NCBI GenBank assembly: GCA_963838205.1
Contig: CAWIQF010000015.1
Span: 124,001-188,000, forward strand
Direction: 5' to 3'
Origin: CAIVVT01 sp963838205
GTDB lineage: Bacteria; Acidobacteriota; Terriglobia; Bryobacterales; Bryobacteraceae
Length of the DNA: 64,000 bases
The notes below the pieces were generated by a model, which searched no databases, was not told the DNA's origin, and saw only the letters and a program-made list of their open reading frames with translations. The translations under genes and the position numbers were made by a program. Of the stretch, positions 52,643 to 61,654 are shown piece after piece (the first letter of the stretch is position 1; every line of letters begins with the position of its first letter).

Positions 52643-54160
52643 ATGCAATTCCTCTTCGCCAGCCTGCTCGAACTGATCATCGAAACCTCCACCAACCTGC
52701 CGCCCGACGTGCGCCGCGCGATGGGCGAGGCGCTGGCCGGCGAGACGCCCGCCACGCAGTCGCAGCAGGCGCTGAACATCATCGCCACCAACATCGACAT
52801 GGCGCACGCAGACGAGGGGGCGATCTGCCAGGACACGGGCATGCCGACGTTTGTCGTCCATGCGCCCGCCGGCGTGAACCAGATCGGCTTCGCCGCGGCC
52901 ATTCGCGAAGCCGTGGCCGAGGCCACACGGCGCGGCAAATTGCGGCCCAATTCCGTGGATTCGTTGAGCGGCAAGAACTCGGGCAACAACCTCAGCGCGG
53001 AGACGCCGGTGATCCACTTCGAGCAGTGGGAGCAGGACCAGATCGAGGTCAAGCTGCTGCTGAAGGGCGGCGGCTGCGAGAACAAGAACATCCAGTACTC
53101 GCTGCCGTGCGAACTGGAGCACCTCGGCCGCGCCGGACGCGACCTGGCGGGCGTCAAGAAATGCCTGCTGCACGCGGTGTGGCAGGCGCAGGGACAGGGT
53201 TGCGCGCCGGGCGCGCTGGGGGTGTGCATCGGCAGCGACCGGGCGCACGGCTACCTGCTCGCAAAGTACCAGCTTTTCCGGACGTTGGACGACTCGAACC
53301 CGGTGCCGGAGCTGGCCCAACTAGAGGCCGAAATCATGACCGAGGCCAACCGGCTGGGGGTCGGGGCAATGGGCTTCGGCGGGAAGGCGAGCCTCATCGG
53401 GTGCAAGATCATGGCGGCCAACCGGCTGCCGGCGAGCTTTTTCGTTTCGGTGGCTTACGACTGCTGGGCGTTCCGCCGGCTGGGCCTGGTTCTGGACCCG
53501 GAAACGGGGGCCATCCGGCGCTGGTTGTACCGCGATCCGGAGCTGCCGGTGCAGGCGATGGCGGCGGGCGAAGGCTTCCCGCTGACGGGGCGCGAAGTGG
53601 TGCTGACGGCGCCGCTGAGCTCCGACCAGATGCGGACGCTGAAAGTGGGCGACGTGGTGCTGATCCGCGGCGAAATGTATACCGGACGCGACGCGGTGCA
53701 CACTTACCTGATGAAGAATTCGCCGCCGGTGAACCTGGACGGCGCGGTGCTATACCACTGCGGTCCGGTGATGCTCAAGGAAGGCGGCGAGTGGCAGGTG
53801 AAGGCGGCGGGTCCGACCACCAGCATGCGCGAGGAACCGTATGAGCACGAGATCCTGCGGCGCTACGGCGTCAAGGCGGTGATGGGCAAGGGCGGCATGG
53901 GACCGACGACGCTGGCGGCGCTCAAAGAGTGCGGCGCGGTCTACCTGAACGCCATCGGCGGCGCGGCGCAATATTACGCGCGGACGGTGGAAAAAGTGCT
54001 CGGTGTGGACCTGCTCGAACTCGGCATTCCCGAAGCGATGTGGCACTTGCGGGTAAAAGACTTCGCGGCCATCGTGACCATGGACGCGCACGGCAACAGC
54101 CTGCACGCCAAGGTGGAGGAAGAGACCGGGCGGGCGCTGGCGGCGACCCAGGCGAAGTAG
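52643..54160 (+). CDS. Class I (iron-sulfur) fumarate hydratase
   Basis: Converts fumarate to malate with a 4Fe-4S cluster. The 505-residue product fuses the alpha and beta domains: GAICQDTGMPTFVVHAP (first cluster Cys), SGKNSGNNL, GGCENKNIQYSLP, CAPGALGVCIGSDRAHG (second Cys region) and GCKIMAANRLPASFFVSVAY; then the beta part PLSSDQMRTLKVGDVVLIRG, YTGRDAVHTYL, GPTTSMREEPYEHEILRRYG and GKGGMGPTTLAALKECG. The start at ATG 52643 gives the usual beginning; its ribosome binding site is weak. With sdhCA at the window start it represents the TCA cycle here. Confidence 0.92.
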   Translation: MQFLFASLLELIIETSTNLPPDVRRAMGEALAGETPATQSQQALNIIATNIDMAHADEGAICQDTGMPTFVVHAPAGVNQIGFAAAIREAVAEATRRGKLRPNSVDSLSGKNSGNNLSAETPVIHFEQWEQDQIEVKLLLKGGGCENKNIQYSLPCELEHLGRAGRDLAGVKKCLLHAVWQAQGQGCAPGALGVCIGSDRAHGYLLAKYQLFRTLDDSNPVPELAQLEAEIMTEANRLGVGAMGFGGKASLIGCKIMAANRLPASFFVSVAYDCWAFRRLGLVLDPETGAIRRWLYRDPELPVQAMAAGEGFPLTGREVVLTAPLSSDQMRTLKVGDVVLIRGEMYTGRDAVHTYLMKNSPPVNLDGAVLYHCGPVMLKEGGEWQVKAAGPTTSMREEPYEHEILRRYGVKAVMGKGGMGPTTLAALKECGAVYLNAIGGAAQYYARTVEKVLGVDLLELGIPEAMWHLRVKDFAAIVTMDAHGNSLHAKVEEETGRALAATQAK

Positions 54161-54356
54161 GTTTCGCGGGCGCCTCAGGACGGCCGCTGGTTAAACAGGC
54201 TCATCGTCGCCAGGGGGCTGGACATCGCCACGCGAAAACAGATTCCACGCCCGTTCCCATTCAGGCAGAGCGCGTCACTCCGAGGAGGGTTGACAGTAAC
54301 AACGGAATAGGCCGTCAGCAAAGTGGTAATGTCAACGCGGACAGAAAGGGAAGACC

Positions 54357-54561
54357 ATGAAGTGGGAGTACAGTCTGGTGGTCCAAGAATATTACTCCAA
54401 AAGTTCGGGGAACGTATGGTTCTTGAATGGGGCACAGCGAGTCTGACTGGAAGAATATGCACCGTGCGGCTGTTCTGAATCTGATGGGACGCGAAGGCTG
54501 GGAACTTGTGGCCGCTTTTGAATACAGCACCTCTTTCTACTTCAAGCGGCTGCTCCCCTGA
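54357..54561 (+). pseudogene. DUF4177-like small protein, frameshifted
   Basis: From the ATG at 54357 (ribosome binding site GGGAAG) the frame reads MKWEYSLVVQEYYSKSSGNV and ends at TGA 54446. The continuation in another frame, HSESDWKNMHRAAVLNLMGR then EGWELVAAFEYSTSFYFKRL, has the LMGREGWELVA core and FYFKR end of DUF4177-type proteins. The whole spans 3n+1 bases; the extra base fits the four-G run at 54429-54432. The protein would be about 67 residues if repaired. Confidence 0.6.
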
Positions 54562-54594
54562 GGTCCGGCGCGATTAGCCCTCGCCTGGGCCGCA

Positions 54595-54738
54595 TCATTT
54601 GGGGTGCGCAATCATCGTCACGATCAGGTACGTGTCGTTCTGGATCAGGAAATAGAAGCGCCAGTCGCGGTTGACGCGGGCTTGCCAGAGGTCCGTGGCC
54701 TCGTCGTATTTCTTGGCGTGCAGCGAGGGATGGTTCAG
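54595..54738 (-). pseudogene. C-terminal fragment of a RelE-type toxin
   Basis: The frame reads LNHPSLHAKKYDEATDLWQA, then RVNRDWRFYFLIQNDTYLIV and ends AHPK, typical of the second half of RelE/ParE-superfamily toxins. The N-terminal half is missing: the fragment begins at the stop codon of hepT, so the junction probably reflects a past recombination or deletion. No antitoxin partner is next to it. Confidence 0.6.
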
Positions 54739-55076
54739 TGGGCTTCGCCGAGCAGGCGGAGGATGGCGGCGTGGAGCGGGGGGATGTCGCGATCGACGAT
54801 ATCCCAAACGGTCGTCGGGTCCGTGCCTTCATAGGCATGGATGAGGATGTTCCGCGCGCCGATCATCTTACGCCACGGGATCTCCGGGTGGGCGTCACGA
54901 AACTCCGGGACGAACCTCGTGGAAGCTTCGCCGAGGATTTCCAGGTTGCGGCAGGCGGCGTCGAGAAGAATGGCTTGCGTCTGATCTTCCCGCTCGCGGA
55001 GTGCGGCACACTCGATGAGGCGCCGACAACAGTCGCGCATATGACCGAGAAGAATTTGCGGGTCGTGCGTCGGCAT
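54735..55076 (-). CDS. hepT: HepT-like RNase toxin (DUF86)
   Basis: HEPN-fold RNase of the HepT/MntA toxin-antitoxin system. The 113-residue product from the ATG at 55076 carries the active motif R-x4-H-x-Y as RNILIHAY (R75, H80, Y82) and the usual context CRNLEILGEAS and WRKMIGARN. The gene lies 4 bases after mntA, in the usual antitoxin-toxin order. The family toxin is neutralised when MntA adds AMP to the Tyr of this motif. Confidence 0.87.
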   Translation of the reverse strand: MPTHDPQILLGHMRDCCRRLIECAALREREDQTQAILLDAACRNLEILGEASTRFVPEFRDAHPEIPWRKMIGARNILIHAYEGTDPTTVWDIVDRDIPPLHAAILRLLGEAH

Positions 55077-55080
55077 AAGG

Positions 55081-55371
55081 CTAGAGGGGTTGGGCCTGGG
55101 CGAGGATCGGTTCGCGAAGATAGCGCAGTGCGCCGGGGGTGACCACATCGACCTCCACGCCGAGCAGGTCCTGCAGGTCCATCAATAAACCGCCAAGGTC
55201 GAAGAGGGTCCGGCCGGGGTCGAGGTCCACCAGGAAGTTGACGTCGCTCGCAGGGCCGTTGTCGCCGCGGGCCACGGAGCCGAATACGCGGATGTTGCGG
55301 GCGCCGTATTTTTCACCGAGTTGGAGGATGGCGGCGCGTTTTTCGCGGCGCAGGATCTCCAGCGTGATCAT
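55081..55371 (-). CDS. mntA: MntA-like minimal nucleotidyltransferase antitoxin with altered DxD
   Basis: MntA AMPylates HepT to silence it. The 96-residue product from the ATG at 55371 contains RVFGSVARGDNGPASDVNFL: the GSx10DxD catalytic motif is present as G31-S32...D43-V44-N45, so the second acidic residue is Asn. Family members normally have D there. If real, AMPylation may be impaired, and neutralisation could depend on binding. It is followed by hepT after 4 bases. Confidence 0.82.
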   Translation of the reverse strand: MITLEILRREKRAAILQLGEKYGARNIRVFGSVARGDNGPASDVNFLVDLDPGRTLFDLGGLLMDLQDLLGVEVDVVTPGALRYLREPILAQAQPL

Positions 55372-55751
55372 GATTCCATTCTGCTCCCGCGGCCGGGTTT
55401 GCGCCAGAAGAGCGGGGCGAGGCGCGACGGTTGCGCGGGGGTGGTCACGTTCATTTCGGAAAAACAAATCGTTGTTTTGCAGGCGTTTACCGAGGTGAGA
55501 GGCGGATTGGGCTTGTGGCGGGAGGTAGGCTGATTCGCGCGGGGGGAGAGTGGGCGCTTGCGCCGGGTCCGGGCCTGGACAACCCGGATCCGGGGCGGTG
55601 AGGGGCGTTCACAGGGGAGCCGTGCGGCCAACGTTCCCGGGCGGGGACGGCAGAGCTCGCGGCACCCCCTGCCTTTTTCACGAGCGATCGTAGGGCGACG
55701 AGCGCCGTGGGAGGGGCAGAGCGCCCCCCCGCGTTTCAGAAAGGCGGCGCG
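55372..55751. other. Intergenic region between mntA and the tail-sheath-like gene
   Basis: About 380 GC-rich bases with no credible gene. It holds the AT palindrome at 55461-55478 and a G-rich, low-complexity stretch (55530-55740). Promoters for mntA-hepT (minus) and the large gene (plus) should lie here. Confidence 0.4.
55461..55478. promoter_or_regulatory. Perfect 7-bp AT palindrome upstream of mntA-hepT
   Basis: AAAACAA (55461-55467), ATCG, TTGTTTT (55472-55478), in an otherwise GC-rich region 90 bases before mntA. It could be an operator for autoregulation of the toxin-antitoxin pair or a weak hairpin. Confidence 0.4.
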
Positions 55752-58700
55752 ATGGCGGACACACTATACAAACTGCAACCGGACCGGACGATGTACTTGC
55801 GGGGCTTCTCCGACCTGGGCGCCGGGGCGGCGATCCACGATGCGACGCCGACCGGATTTCAGGTGAGCGGCGTGTTTCGCGATCCGGCGGACTTCGCCGT
55901 GGTGGTGCTGTGGGACGCGGACGATTTCTTCAACCACCCAACGCTGAAGTATCTGCCGGACACGAATTTCGCCGGGCTGACGCTCGAATTCGACGTGACG
56001 TACACGAACCTGATGCCGCTGAACTGCGCCAAGTATCCGACCATCGACTGGCCGTACCTGGACGTGCAATTCCCGGACGGGACGTCGCGCCAGATCCGAC
56101 TCTCCGATTATGCCCAAACAACCGCCAATCCGGACCCGGTGGCGAGCGGGACGCTGACGATCACGGGGGCGAATCTCCAACCGTACGACCGGCTGACGCT
56201 GTGGTACCTGAACATCGCCTACGACTACATTGTGCCGGGGCAGACGAGCTGGAGCGTGCAGTTCTACATCGACGCGCCGGGCAAGACGTACACGATCGCG
56301 GTGGACACGCGCAGTTACTCCTACACGATCACGGGAACGGACACGGCGGCGAGCCTGGTCGAAGCGCTGGTGGGGGCGATCAACGCGGGCAGCGGCGATC
56401 CGGAGATTGCGGCCTCGGCGGGGGCGCAAGCGGGGCAAATCATCTTATCGACGCGGCTGAGCACAGGCGGAACGGTGACGGTTTCGGCGACCGACAACGG
56501 GCAACTGGTGCTGTATCACGTGACCGCGGAGACGGTGGCGGCGGCGCTGGCGGAGCAGATCAACGGGGCGGATTACGCCAAGGCGCAGGCGCCGTTCGCG
56601 CTGCAGGCGGCGGCGAGCGGGACGAGCCTGACGATTGCGACCACGACGGGCGGCTACGACGCGGACTTCATCACGCTGCTGGCGGTGAACAAGACGGCGA
56701 CGCTGACGGCTGCGCCGGCGGTGCTGCCGCTCACGGGCGGCGATTCGACGGCCACGCTGCATGTGACGCTGGACTTCAGCGCATTGGGTCTGACCGAGGT
56801 GCAGCAGATGTGGCTGACGCTGGCGCCACGGCTGGCCAACGGATCGCTCATGGGAATGCAGGAGTGGAAGGCGAAGTTCGAGAACTGGACGGTAAGCGGG
56901 CCGGAGGCGGTGCGGCAGTTGCAGGTGCCGGGCCCAGCCAGCCACTGGATCGGGTGCACGGACCGGGCCTGCGCGTATGCGGGGCAGTGGGCGCTGGAGG
57001 ACGGATTCTACCTGGGCGGGCAGGGCGAACTGGGGCAGGCGGGCGCGGCGGTGACGATCGGTTACTACTGCGGCTACCAACACGACGTGTGGCTCGGGAC
57101 GGAGTTCAACGCAACGGGCGGCCACATGCAGCCGAGCCTGGATGGCGTCGCTGCGCCGGCGGCACTCAACACGAATGGAGGCGGGGCGCCCATCACCGCG
57201 CGCCGGCTGCTGTTCGCGGGCGTGGCGGCGGGCGCGCACAGCGTGAAGCTGACGGTGGTGGACGGGACGCTGCTGGTTGACCACCTGATTGCGAGCGTGC
57301 CCACGACGGACGTTCCGTCGATGCCCGCGCAAACGGATTTGTCGGCGGCGTTCGACTATTCGACGGACCACACCTACAAGCTGCCGCCGGCGCGGATCCT
57401 ATGGCTGCTGAACAAGCTAGGCCTGCAGGGACCGGTGAACCAGTATATCGGCGTGTTCTGGTGGAACCAGCGGACGTGCATTAGCAACGCGCCGGGCACG
57501 GCGCAGGTGAGCTTTGGAGGCAGTTTCGTCGAAGGGGACACGATTTTTCTGGACATTGGCGGGCAAAGCTGCGGCAAGACGGTGTTCGGGCCGGATACGC
57601 CGGCGACGATCGCGCAGCACTTCGCCGACTTCATCAACGCGATCTATGTCGGCGTGTGGGCGGTGGCGAGCGGGACGGAGGCTGACGATCAACAACCGGT
57701 CGGCGGCGGCGGCGTACAGCTACGTGCTGACACCTTCGACAATTCTGCTGGCGGGATCGACCGGCACGGTGAGCGCGAGCGGCTCGCTGCAGACCGGGGT
57801 GGCGGGCACGTGGCAGGTGGACCCGACGCAGGATCCGCCGCTGAACGCGGGCGCGCGGGCGTGGCACACGGACTTCTACGCGCAGTGCGCGGCGGCGGGG
57901 CTGGAGGTGACGAGCGCGTGCTCGATGGAACTGGTGAACCCGCCGGCGGGCTATGCGGCGGTATTCGCGGACGGGACGCCGGTGCTGACCGCGGAGGGGT
58001 TCGCGAACCTGGTATCGACGCAGTGCTCGTTCTCGGCGGAGATGCTGAGCTACCACGGGCGCGTGTTCACGTGGCTGGCACAGACGCAGGCGGCGGCAGG
58101 GCTGGTTCCGGCGCTGCAATGCGGTGAATTCACGTGGTGGTATTTCACCGATTACGCGGCGGCGAATCCGGGCGGCGGAATGGCGTACTACGACGCGGAG
58201 ACGGCGGCGGCGGCGCAGGCGGCGCTGGGGCGGCCGCTGGCCGAGTTCCGAACTCCGAACGACGATCCCGGGGTGAACGGCGGAGCGGATGCGACGTTTC
58301 TGCGCAACCGGCTGCGGGACTACTGCGGCGCCATCACGACGGCGGTGAAGGCGGCCGTGGCGGGAACGCGGTTTGAAATCCTGTTCCCGGACGACGTCAA
58401 CTACACGACGCCGACAGGCATCCACAGCCTGGGCGGCCAATTGAACCGATTTGTGAACCTGCCGCCGGAGTGGTCGCAGCCGGGCGGGTCGGGCTTCGAC
58501 CGGTTCAAGCTCGAAGCGCTGGACTTTGGGGCGTGGTGCCGCGACACGGACCTGGCCGAGCAGTGCCAGAAGCTGCCGATCGAACTAGGATGGCCGCCCA
58601 GCCTGGTGAGCTGCATTACGCCGGTGTTCCGGCCGAGCTACGCGTGGATGAAGGAGGTCGGGAACGCGCGCCAGCTCAAGCTCCGGGCGATCACGCTGTG

Positions 58701-58776
58701 GGCTTTCGACCACGTGAATCTGTATGGCCTGGCGTTGGCCGTCAGTCGAGCCAGGCACGCATTCTACATCAAGTAA
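55752..58776 (+). CDS. Very large beta-rich protein resembling a phage non-contractile tail-sheath protein, frameshifted
   Basis: Two frames, 55752 to about 57680 and about 57680 to 58776, join into one protein of about 1008 residues. The join is smooth (IYVGVWAVASGTE / LTINNRSAAAAYSYVL), and the span is 3n+1, with the extra base at the GG of 57680-57681. The first part is beta-rich and holds DTAASLVEALVGAINAG-type inserts; the last third (WWYFTDYAAANPGGGMAYYD, FRTPNDDPGVNGGADATFL, ELGWPPSLVSCITPVFRPSY) looks like a TIM barrel. I recall similar architecture in proteins annotated as non-contractile tail sheath, but cannot verify. No other phage gene is nearby. GGCGGCG precedes the ATG. Confidence 0.6.
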
Positions 58777-58822
58777 CAGGAGTGCAATCAGGCGGTGATA
58801 CGCTGGTTGTTTACTGGGTGTG

Positions 58823-59863
58823 ATGCCAATCCAAACCCTCTACGGCCGGTGGATGAACCGGTGGGAAGAAAGTCTCTGCTTTCGCGCCAACAACCGGGTG
58901 GTGCGGCCGTTTGAGTGGGGCGTCGAGTGGAGTGCGGGCTGGCCCGTGGCCGAGACAGTGCCGGTCAACGGAGACGGCCCATGCGAGCGCCTGCTGAAAA
59001 TGAGCGCAGCCGCGATGGCTGACAGCGGGCGATTCTATCAGCACACGACACCGGACGATTTCACGCTGCATGACGGCGTGCTGCGGTTCAGCTCGCCGGC
59101 CGAGACCCCGCACGCGGAGAACAACGTCGTGCACGGGCAATGGTTCCCGGCGAAATCGGCACGCCGGTGCGTGCTGGTGCTGCCGCACTGGAACGCGCCG
59201 GGCAACGCGCACAACGCGCTGGCGCGCGGGTTTCAGAGATTCGGAGTATCGGCGCTGCGGCTGAGTCTGCCGTATCACGACTATCGCATGCCGGCGGAAC
59301 TCGAGCGGGCCGACTACGCGGTGAGCTCGAATATCGGCCGCACGATCGATGCGACACGGCAGGCCGTGCTCGACATCCGCTGCGCGGTGGACTGGCTGGA
59401 ACAACAGGGGGCCGAGCACATCGGCATTGTCGGTACGTCGCTCGGCTCGTGCTACGCGTTCCTGGCCGCTGCGCACGACGAGCGGTTGCGGGTGTGCGCC
59501 TTCAATCACTGTTCAACGTACTTCGCGGACGTGGCCTGGACGGGACTCTCCACCTTGCACGTGCGGCAGAGCCTGGAGGGCGTGATCGACCTGCCGACGC
59601 TCAGGCGGCTGTGGATGTGCATCAGCCCGACGGCGTATTTCGACAAGTTCGCCGCTTTTCACAAGAAGTCGCTGTTCCTCTACACGAAGTACGACACGAC
59701 GTTTCCGGTGGGCCTGTCGGAGGACACGATCCGGATGGCGCGGGAGCACAAGCTGGACCACCAGGTGGTGGCGCTGCCGTGCGGGCACTACACGCTGGGG
59801 GAGGCGCCGTTCAAGTACATCGACGGCTACAAGGTCGTGTCGTTCGTGCTCAGGAATCTCTGA
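58823..59863 (+). CDS. Alpha/beta hydrolase
   Basis: The 346-residue cytoplasmic protein has a hydrolase core: RRCVLVLPHWNAPGNAHNAL (oxyanion region), a nucleophile elbow in GIVGTSLGSCYAFL (G-x-S-x-G), a possible acid in YTKYDTTFPVGL and the late His in LPCGHYTLGEAPF. The nucleophile and His are clear, so an esterase/lipase-type activity is likely but the substrate is unknown. Start is ATG 58823 or the adjacent GTG 58820. A hairpin follows 6 bases after the stop. Confidence 0.8.
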   Translation: MPIQTLYGRWMNRWEESLCFRANNRVVRPFEWGVEWSAGWPVAETVPVNGDGPCERLLKMSAAAMADSGRFYQHTTPDDFTLHDGVLRFSSPAETPHAENNVVHGQWFPAKSARRCVLVLPHWNAPGNAHNALARGFQRFGVSALRLSLPYHDYRMPAELERADYAVSSNIGRTIDATRQAVLDIRCAVDWLEQQGAEHIGIVGTSLGSCYAFLAAAHDERLRVCAFNHCSTYFADVAWTGLSTLHVRQSLEGVIDLPTLRRLWMCISPTAYFDKFAAFHKKSLFLYTKYDTTFPVGLSEDTIRMAREHKLDHQVVALPCGHYTLGEAPFKYIDGYKVVSFVLRNL

Positions 59864-59868
59864 AACGG

Positions 59869-59886
59869 GCGCTCGGGAGCGCATTT
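59869..59886 (+). terminator. Hairpin after the alpha/beta hydrolase gene
   Basis: GCGCTC (59869-59874), GG, GAGCGC (59877-59882), followed by ATTTCT. Six GC pairs directly after the stop codon. The T run is short. Confidence 0.45.
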
Positions 59887-59921
59887 CTCGCAGGGTGGAA
59901 ACGAGCGTCTTCGAACGGCCG

Positions 59922-60030
59922 GCGAAAACACGGGGACAGACGGCTCTGTCCACACGGCGCAGCAGAGGCAGAGGGTGAACAGAGAGAGTTGTGCGCGCCT
60001 GGGACAGAGACGTCAGTCCCCGGTTTTCGC
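59922..60030. repeat. Large 30-base inverted repeat between convergent genes
   Basis: The arm 59922-59951 (starts GCGAAAACACGGGGACAGAC) pairs with 60001-60030 (ends AGTCCCCGGTTTTCGC) over about 29 columns with two mismatches and one bulge; the loop is 49 bases. It ends 1 base before the malQ stop. It could terminate both convergent genes or be a mobile palindrome of the GGGGACAG...CTGTCCCC type. Confidence 0.7.
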
Positions 60031-60031
60031 G

Positions 60032-61570
60032 TTACGACGCCGCTGGGAGCCGGTCGTAGAGATTGACCATCTCGGCGAGTCGGGCCGCAATGGCGGGCTT
60101 CAACGCGCCGGGTTCGAGGCGCCACAGCCAATTCGTTCCGAGCGTCGAGGGCATGTTCATGCGGGCCGCGCTGCCCAGCCCCAGCAGGTCCTGCGCGGGG
60201 AAGACGACCGTGCTCGCGACGGACGCCATGAGGGCGCGGATGAAACTCCAATTGATCCCGTCGCCGCTGGTCAGGTCGAGATAACGCAGAGTGTGGTCGC
60301 GCTCCGCGGCGATCATTTCCGGAGTGCGGGTTGAGTCGCTCGCGCCGCTGCTGGTCCACCAGCCAACCGTGGTGTCGTTGTCATGCGTGCCGGTGTAGGC
60401 GACTATCTCGCGCGGATAATTGTGCGGTTTGAAGTCGGGCGCCTGCGGGTCGCTGCCGAAAGCGAACTGCAGAATGGCCATGCCGGGGAAGCCGAAGCGC
60501 TGGCGAATGGCTTCGACCTCGGGCGTGATGACGCCGAGATTTTCGGCCACGATGGCCAGTTCCCCAAGTTGCGCCGCGATGGCCTCGAAGAACTTGATGC
60601 CGGGGCCGGGCGTCCAGCGGCCGTTGACGGCGGTGGTTTCGCCGCCGGGCACGTCCCAGAAGGCCTGGAATCCGCGGAAATGGTCAACGCGGACGACGTC
60701 GAACAAAGCAAAGATGGCGCGAATGCGCTGGATCCACCAGCGGTAGCCGTCGCGCTCCATCTCATCCCAACGGTAAATCGGATTGCCCCACAATTGGCCG
60801 CTGGCGCTGAAGTAGTCGGGTGGCACGCCGGACTGCCGCGCCGACGTGCCGTCCGTGTTGAGATGCCAGAAGCGGCGCGCGCTCCAGACGTCGGCACTGT
60901 CGCCGGCGGCGTAGATCGGGATATCGCCCATCAGGCGGATACCGGAGCGGCGGCAGGCGTTGCGCAGCGCGTTGAACTGTTCAAAGAAGACGAATTGCTT
61001 GAACTTCTCGGCTTCAATTCCGCTCGAATGAGTGCGGCGCAGAGTCTCGAGCGCGGCGGGCACGCGGTCGCGCATTCCGGGTTCCCACTCCGTCCAGGCG
61101 CGCATGCGATGGGGGCGCTTGGCGGTCATGAAGAGCGCGAAGTCTTCTAGCCACTCGGAGTGCGCGGCACAAAATGCGTCGAACGCGGCGCGCTGGGCGG
61201 GACCGGCGTCGCGGAAGAAGGCCAGCGCGGCGCGGTCCAGCAAGGGGAGTTTGAACTCGATGGCGGCGGCATAGTCGGCGCGCCCCTGGCCGAAGCGCGC
61301 GCCGGCGAGATCCGCGGCGGACAACAGACCGTCGTCCACCAGCGCGTCGAGGGAAATCAAAAGCGGGTTGCCGGCAAAGGTGGAAAAGGTCTGATAAGGC
61401 GAATCGGCAAAGCCGGTCGGCCCCAGGGGCAGCATCTGCCACAGGGTCTGCCGGGCCTCCGACAGGAATTGAACAAAGCTCATGGCCTCCGGGCCCAGGT
61501 CGCCGATGCCATGGCCGCCGGGGAGCGAGGAGGGGTGCAGCAGGATGCCACTCTGACGCGGGAAGCGCAT
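60032..61570 (-). CDS. malQ: 4-alpha-glucanotransferase (amylomaltase)
   Basis: GH77 enzyme that transfers alpha-1,4-glucan segments during maltodextrin and glycogen metabolism. The 512-residue product starts MRFPRQSGILLHPSSLPGGH, with GFADSPYQTFSTFAGNPLLI, GDIPIYAAGDSADVWS, VVRVDHFRGF (nucleophile Asp), VAENLGVITPEV (acid/base Glu region) and YTGTHDNDTTVGWW (third acidic residue). All catalytic residues are present. A longer upstream frame to 62929 is an antisense artefact of the oxidoreductase gene. Start has no clear ribosome binding site. Confidence 0.95.
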   Translation of the reverse strand: MRFPRQSGILLHPSSLPGGHGIGDLGPEAMSFVQFLSEARQTLWQMLPLGPTGFADSPYQTFSTFAGNPLLISLDALVDDGLLSAADLAGARFGQGRADYAAAIEFKLPLLDRAALAFFRDAGPAQRAAFDAFCAAHSEWLEDFALFMTAKRPHRMRAWTEWEPGMRDRVPAALETLRRTHSSGIEAEKFKQFVFFEQFNALRNACRRSGIRLMGDIPIYAAGDSADVWSARRFWHLNTDGTSARQSGVPPDYFSASGQLWGNPIYRWDEMERDGYRWWIQRIRAIFALFDVVRVDHFRGFQAFWDVPGGETTAVNGRWTPGPGIKFFEAIAAQLGELAIVAENLGVITPEVEAIRQRFGFPGMAILQFAFGSDPQAPDFKPHNYPREIVAYTGTHDNDTTVGWWTSSGASDSTRTPEMIAAERDHTLRYLDLTSGDGINWSFIRALMASVASTVVFPAQDLLGLGSAARMNMPSTLGTNWLWRLEPGALKPAIAARLAEMVNLYDRLPAAS

Positions 61571-61654
61571 ACGTTTGGAGTGTAGCGCCCGGCCTGGATG
61601 CGGTGTGTGATAGATTGCAACCGCGGAATCTACGCACACGCAATGGAGGCAAAC

